A DNA stretch of 64,000 nucleotides from Bacillus sp. FJAT-50079 (GTDB lineage Bacteria > Bacillota > Bacilli > Bacillales > Bacillaceae_C), in assembly GCF_018343515.1 (NCBI RefSeq), contig NZ_JAGYPD010000005.1, forward strand, positions 390,918-454,917. Direction: 5' to 3'. Below the pieces are notes generated by a model that saw only the letters and a program-made list of their open reading frames with translations, was not told the origin of the DNA and made no database searches. Shown piece by piece: positions 61,796 to 64,000 of this stretch. The position numbers and the translations under genes were made by a program. Positions within the stretch are counted from its first letter, which is position 1. Each line of letters begins with the position of its first letter.

Positions 61796-62188
61796 TCAAT
61801 CCTCAGACGTTGTAACAGACACACCACGTTCTGCAAATACTTTTTTAGCAACCGTTAAAGCATTCAGAACACTCGGGAATCCTGTATATGGGATCAGGTG
61901 CATAATGCAACCTACAATCTCATCTGGTGTTAAACCAACGTTAAGCCCAGTTTTGATATGCATCTCAATCTGCGGTTTTCCTTGGGCAACAAGGGCTGTA
62001 ATCGTTGTAAGTACTTTTTGTTTATTATCCAATCCCGGACGTGAATAAATGTCGCCAAAGGCAAATTCAACGACATATTTGCTTAAATCAGGAGCAATGT
62101 CTTTAAACCCCTCACCAATGTCCATCTCGCCAGTTGGACTCAGCTCCTTTAATTTCTCTAAACCGCGTTGATAACGATCTTCTGCCAT
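61796..62188 (-). CDS. Carboxymuconolactone decarboxylase (CMD) family protein
   Basis: Protein of 130 residues with a complete CMD fold: YVVEFAFGDIYSRPGLDNKQKVLTTITALVAQGKPQIEMHIKTGLNVGLTPDEIVGCIMHLIPYTGFPSVLNAL. It lacks the CxxC thiol pair of AhpD-type members, so a peroxidase role is unlikely; a lactone decarboxylase or unknown role remains. ATG follows AAGGAGGA. Single gene. No protocatechuate pathway genes are nearby. Confidence 0.9.
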   Translation of the reverse strand: MAEDRYQRGLEKLKELSPTGEMDIGEGFKDIAPDLSKYVVEFAFGDIYSRPGLDNKQKVLTTITALVAQGKPQIEMHIKTGLNVGLTPDEIVGCIMHLIPYTGFPSVLNALTVAKKVFAERGVSVTTSED

Positions 62189-62605
62189 TATAAAATCCTC
62201 CTTGATATTTGCTCTCCATTTTATTACATAATGTTTTTCTTAATATGTTGGTAAATGGAATTACTCTCTTTGCAAATTTCAGACTAAGTGAAATTTCCTG
62301 CTTTTCTGAACACCGTTAGTATATAACCTTCTAAGTAATAAGTAAAACGAAGCGCTAGTAATAAGGGATATTTACGTAAAAGATTCCGCAACTCCATTCT
62401 TTAACCATTTCACTGTCAATTTTTTTTGCATGTAACATATCTTCAGATGTACTTTCCCATATTAAAGGAAAAAAAGAGAGAGGAAAGAACCTTGGTGTCC
62501 TTCCCTCTTGCTTTTGATATTTTGATAGAAACGATCATCGCTTTTGATTTAAAGACTAAGTATAGGAACAGAGGGAAAACTTTAACATCCCCTTTGCGTC
62601 TCCCT
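62189..62605. other. Intergenic region with weak terminator of the dus gene
   Basis: About 415 bases. On the minus strand an AGAGGGAAGGA/TCTTTCCTCT hairpin followed by CTTTTTTT (62467-62512) lies about 100 bases beyond dus and could be its terminator. The 62443-62658 and 62426-62665 open frames cover this hairpin or the dus end and are not genes. Confidence 0.45.
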
Positions 62606-63580
62606 TCACACGGTCCTATTCTTGCATTCAAAGTTATCAAGCATTGCACGCACTTCATCTGTTGACTTAGTTCTCATCAATTGATGTCTTAATTCACTAG
62701 CCCCTCGAAACCCTTTGACATATATCTTAAAAAAGCGATGAAGAGGTTTGAATGGACGCGGCTCGATTTCATTTGAATATTTGTCATGAAGGTCAAGCTG
62801 TAACCTTAAGAGATCAAGCAATTCTTTACCACTATGTTCCCTCGGCTGCTTTTCAAAAGCAAATGGATTTTTAAAAATACCACGCCCAATCATAATCCCG
62901 TCCACACCGTATTTTTGAACGAGCTCCAAACCAGTTTGACGGTCAGGAATATCTCCATTGATCGTCAAAAGTGTATCTGGTGCAATTTGATCGCGAAGTT
63001 TCTTAATCTCTGGAATCAGTTCCCAATGGGCATCTACTTTGCTCATTTCCTTTCTTGTACGCAAATGAATGGAAAGATTAGCGATGTCTTGTTTCAATAT
63101 GTGTGTTATCCAATCGTGCCATTCTTCGATATCCGTGTAACCAAGCCTTGTTTTTACGCTAACGGGTAATCCTCCTGCTTTTGATGCTTGGATGATATCT
63201 GCTGCCACTTCCGGACGCAGGATAAGACCGCTGCCCTTCCCTTTAGTTGCCACGTTAGGCACTGGACAGCCCATATTAATATCTACCCCTCGAAACCCTA
63301 GTTCTGCCATACCAATACTCATTTGCCTAAAGTATTCGGGCTGATCTCCCCATATATGGGCGACAATTGGTTGTTCGTCTTCTGTAAAAGTCAAACGTCC
63401 ACGCACACTTTCTTTCCCCTCTGGGTGACAATAACTCACTGTATTTGCAAACTCTGTAAAAAACACATCGGGTCTTGCTGCTTCACTCACGACATGACGA
63501 AAAACAACATCTGTCACATCTTCCATTGGTGCCAGTATAAAAAACGGCCGTGGTAAATCACGCCAAAAATTATCTTTCAT
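62606..63580 (-). CDS. dus: tRNA-dihydrouridine synthase
   Basis: FMN-dependent enzyme of about 324 residues that reduces uridine to dihydrouridine in the tRNA D-loop. [16 protein letters not shown] at the N-terminus, [23 protein letters not shown] with the catalytic Cys, SVKTRLGY and [32 protein letters not shown] are family motifs. It resembles YfjN, the second Dus of B. subtilis. ATG 63580 gives the usual MKDNFW start; a TTG at 63592 is the alternative, with GAAGGG just before it. Confidence 0.95.
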   Translation of the reverse strand: MKDNFWRDLPRPFFILAPMEDVTDVVFRHVVSEAARPDVFFTEFANTVSYCHPEGKESVRGRLTFTEDEQPIVAHIWGDQPEYFRQMSIGMAELGFRGVDINMGCPVPNVATKGKGSGLILRPEVAADIIQASKAGGLPVSVKTRLGYTDIEEWHDWITHILKQDIANLSIHLRTRKEMSKVDAHWELIPEIKKLRDQIAPDTLLTINGDIPDRQTGLELVQKYGVDGIMIGRGIFKNPFAFEKQPREHSGKELLDLLRLQLDLHDKYSNEIEPRPFKPLHRFFKIYVKGFRGASELRHQLMRTKSTDEVRAMLDNFECKNRTV

Positions 63581-63791
63581 ATGCAAATTCAAACCCTTCC
63601 TTCGTTACTGCAACGATCCGATTTTTCTTGTTTCCCAAATTGTTCCACAAGAAAAACTTCTGAATCCTCAATCTATTCTTTTTAATGAGGCTGTTTTTTG
63701 GATTATCATCGAAACGCTTTTGATTGTACCAAGTGCGTGCGTATTTTGCAATAAGTCCATACTTCCTCCGCTCTTCTCTTATAAAAAACAT
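63570..63791 (-). CDS. Possible small basic protein upstream of dus
   Basis: A 73-codon frame starting at ATG with GGTGA four bases before it and overlapping the dus start by about 11 bases. The product is strongly basic (RREERRKYG-like start, [22 protein letters not shown]) with aromatic residues. I do not recognise it. The overlap would suit translational coupling with dus, but composition alone does not prove it is expressed. Confidence 0.4.
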   Translation of the reverse strand: MFFIREERRKYGLIAKYARTWYNQKRFDDNPKNSLIKKNRLRIQKFFLWNNLGNKKNRIVAVTKEGFEFAYER

Positions 63792-63838
63792 ATGATCACC
63801 ATTGGTTTTAGTATATTATTGGTAGAAAATCCAAGGGT

Positions 63839-63890
63839 TGGGGCTATCCTAGAAGTCAAACTTTTATTGACTTTAGAATAGCCCCTTTTT
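63839..63890 (+). terminator. Orphan terminator hairpin
   Basis: A long imperfect stem with outer arms GGGGCTAT (63842-63849) and ATAGCCCC, inner arms AAGTCAA and TTGACTT, followed by TTTTTT. It is oriented to end plus-strand transcription, but no plus-strand gene lies within 2.7 kb upstream. Confidence 0.75.
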
Positions 63891-63934
63891 TCGCACAAAT
63901 TCATTATCCATTTTCTCCCGAGAGCAAATTTACG

Positions 63935-64000
63935 TCAATCGGACCTCATCCGATTGCCCTTCTCACGCGGAAAATCTTCAATACGGGCAGTCGAAACACG
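63935..64000 (-). CDS. Possible C-terminus of a gene entering from the right edge
   Basis: The minus strand is open from the window edge to a TGA at 63935, reading VSTARIEDFPREKGNRMRSD at its end. Too short to identify. It may be the tail of a gene lying beyond the window. Confidence 0.3.
   Translation of the reverse strand, partial: RVSTARIEDFPREKGNRMRSD

Overview
The window is AT-rich chromosomal DNA from a member of the Bacillaceae; the genus cannot be fixed from this sequence. Strong AGGAGG-type ribosome binding sites, many TTG and GTG starts, small uncharacterised proteins of Bacillus type (DUF5412, DUF1835, DUF3885, DUF5071, DUF6980, Uma2), the YozG/YoaS, YcgQ/YcgR and YrrN/YrrO (TrhP1/TrhP2) pairs and a CotH-family kinase all point there. 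I see no rRNA, tRNA, CRISPR array, prophage or intact insertion sequence.

Layout. 0-10 kb: chromate exporter, coiled-coil protein, two methyltransferases, SstT serine/threonine symporter, Uma2 nuclease-like protein, glyoxalase-like protein, cupin and an HpaB-type flavin hydroxylase. 9.5-16 kb: tRNA-hydroxylation pair TrhP1/TrhP2, glutathione peroxidase, and a TetR regulator upstream of an MMPL exporter with three operator-like palindromes between them. 16-28 kb: small membrane and lipoproteins, DUF1835, a C45-type acyltransferase, a CobW/YcgR/YcgQ metal-related operon, an oxidoreductase, an alpha/beta hydrolase and acetyltransferases. 28-32 kb: a complete Fur-box-preceded siderophore ABC operon, flanked by two inverted copies of a ~133-bp repeat. 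32-44 kb: CueP-like lipoprotein, an ArsR/SRPBCC/PhnB group, a broken DUF2200 gene, DUF4153, small conserved unknowns, NUDIX, YozG/YoaS, LysE/AraC.

44-55 kb is the most coherent and least understood region. A VTC (polyphosphate-polymerase-type) protein, a DUF4956 membrane protein and a secreted CotH-family kinase form one operon. A small Gly/Pro/Met-rich membrane protein, an HlyD adaptor and a MacB-type ABC pair form a second. A sensor kinase and OmpR-type regulator follow. The two operons start with nearly identical 55-bp promoter blocks (51 of 55 bases) plus a shared 13-bp upstream element, so they are probably one regulon controlled by the adjacent two-component system. Between them lie a divergently transcribed, membrane-anchored PLD-like protein and a 936-bp tandem array of exactly 104-bp units with a 52-bp substructure and a perfect 416-bp higher-order duplication.

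55-64 kb: beta-lactamase-fold hydrolase, a divergent Crp-type regulator/HAD phosphatase pair, LOG-family YvdD, LysE exporter, BASS transporter, carboxymuconolactone decarboxylase-like protein and a tRNA-dihydrouridine synthase. The window also carries several decaying genes: a VOC fragment, two fragments of a 106-aa membrane protein family, a frameshifted DUF2200 gene, a half-length EamA transporter and a possible small remnant next to chrA.
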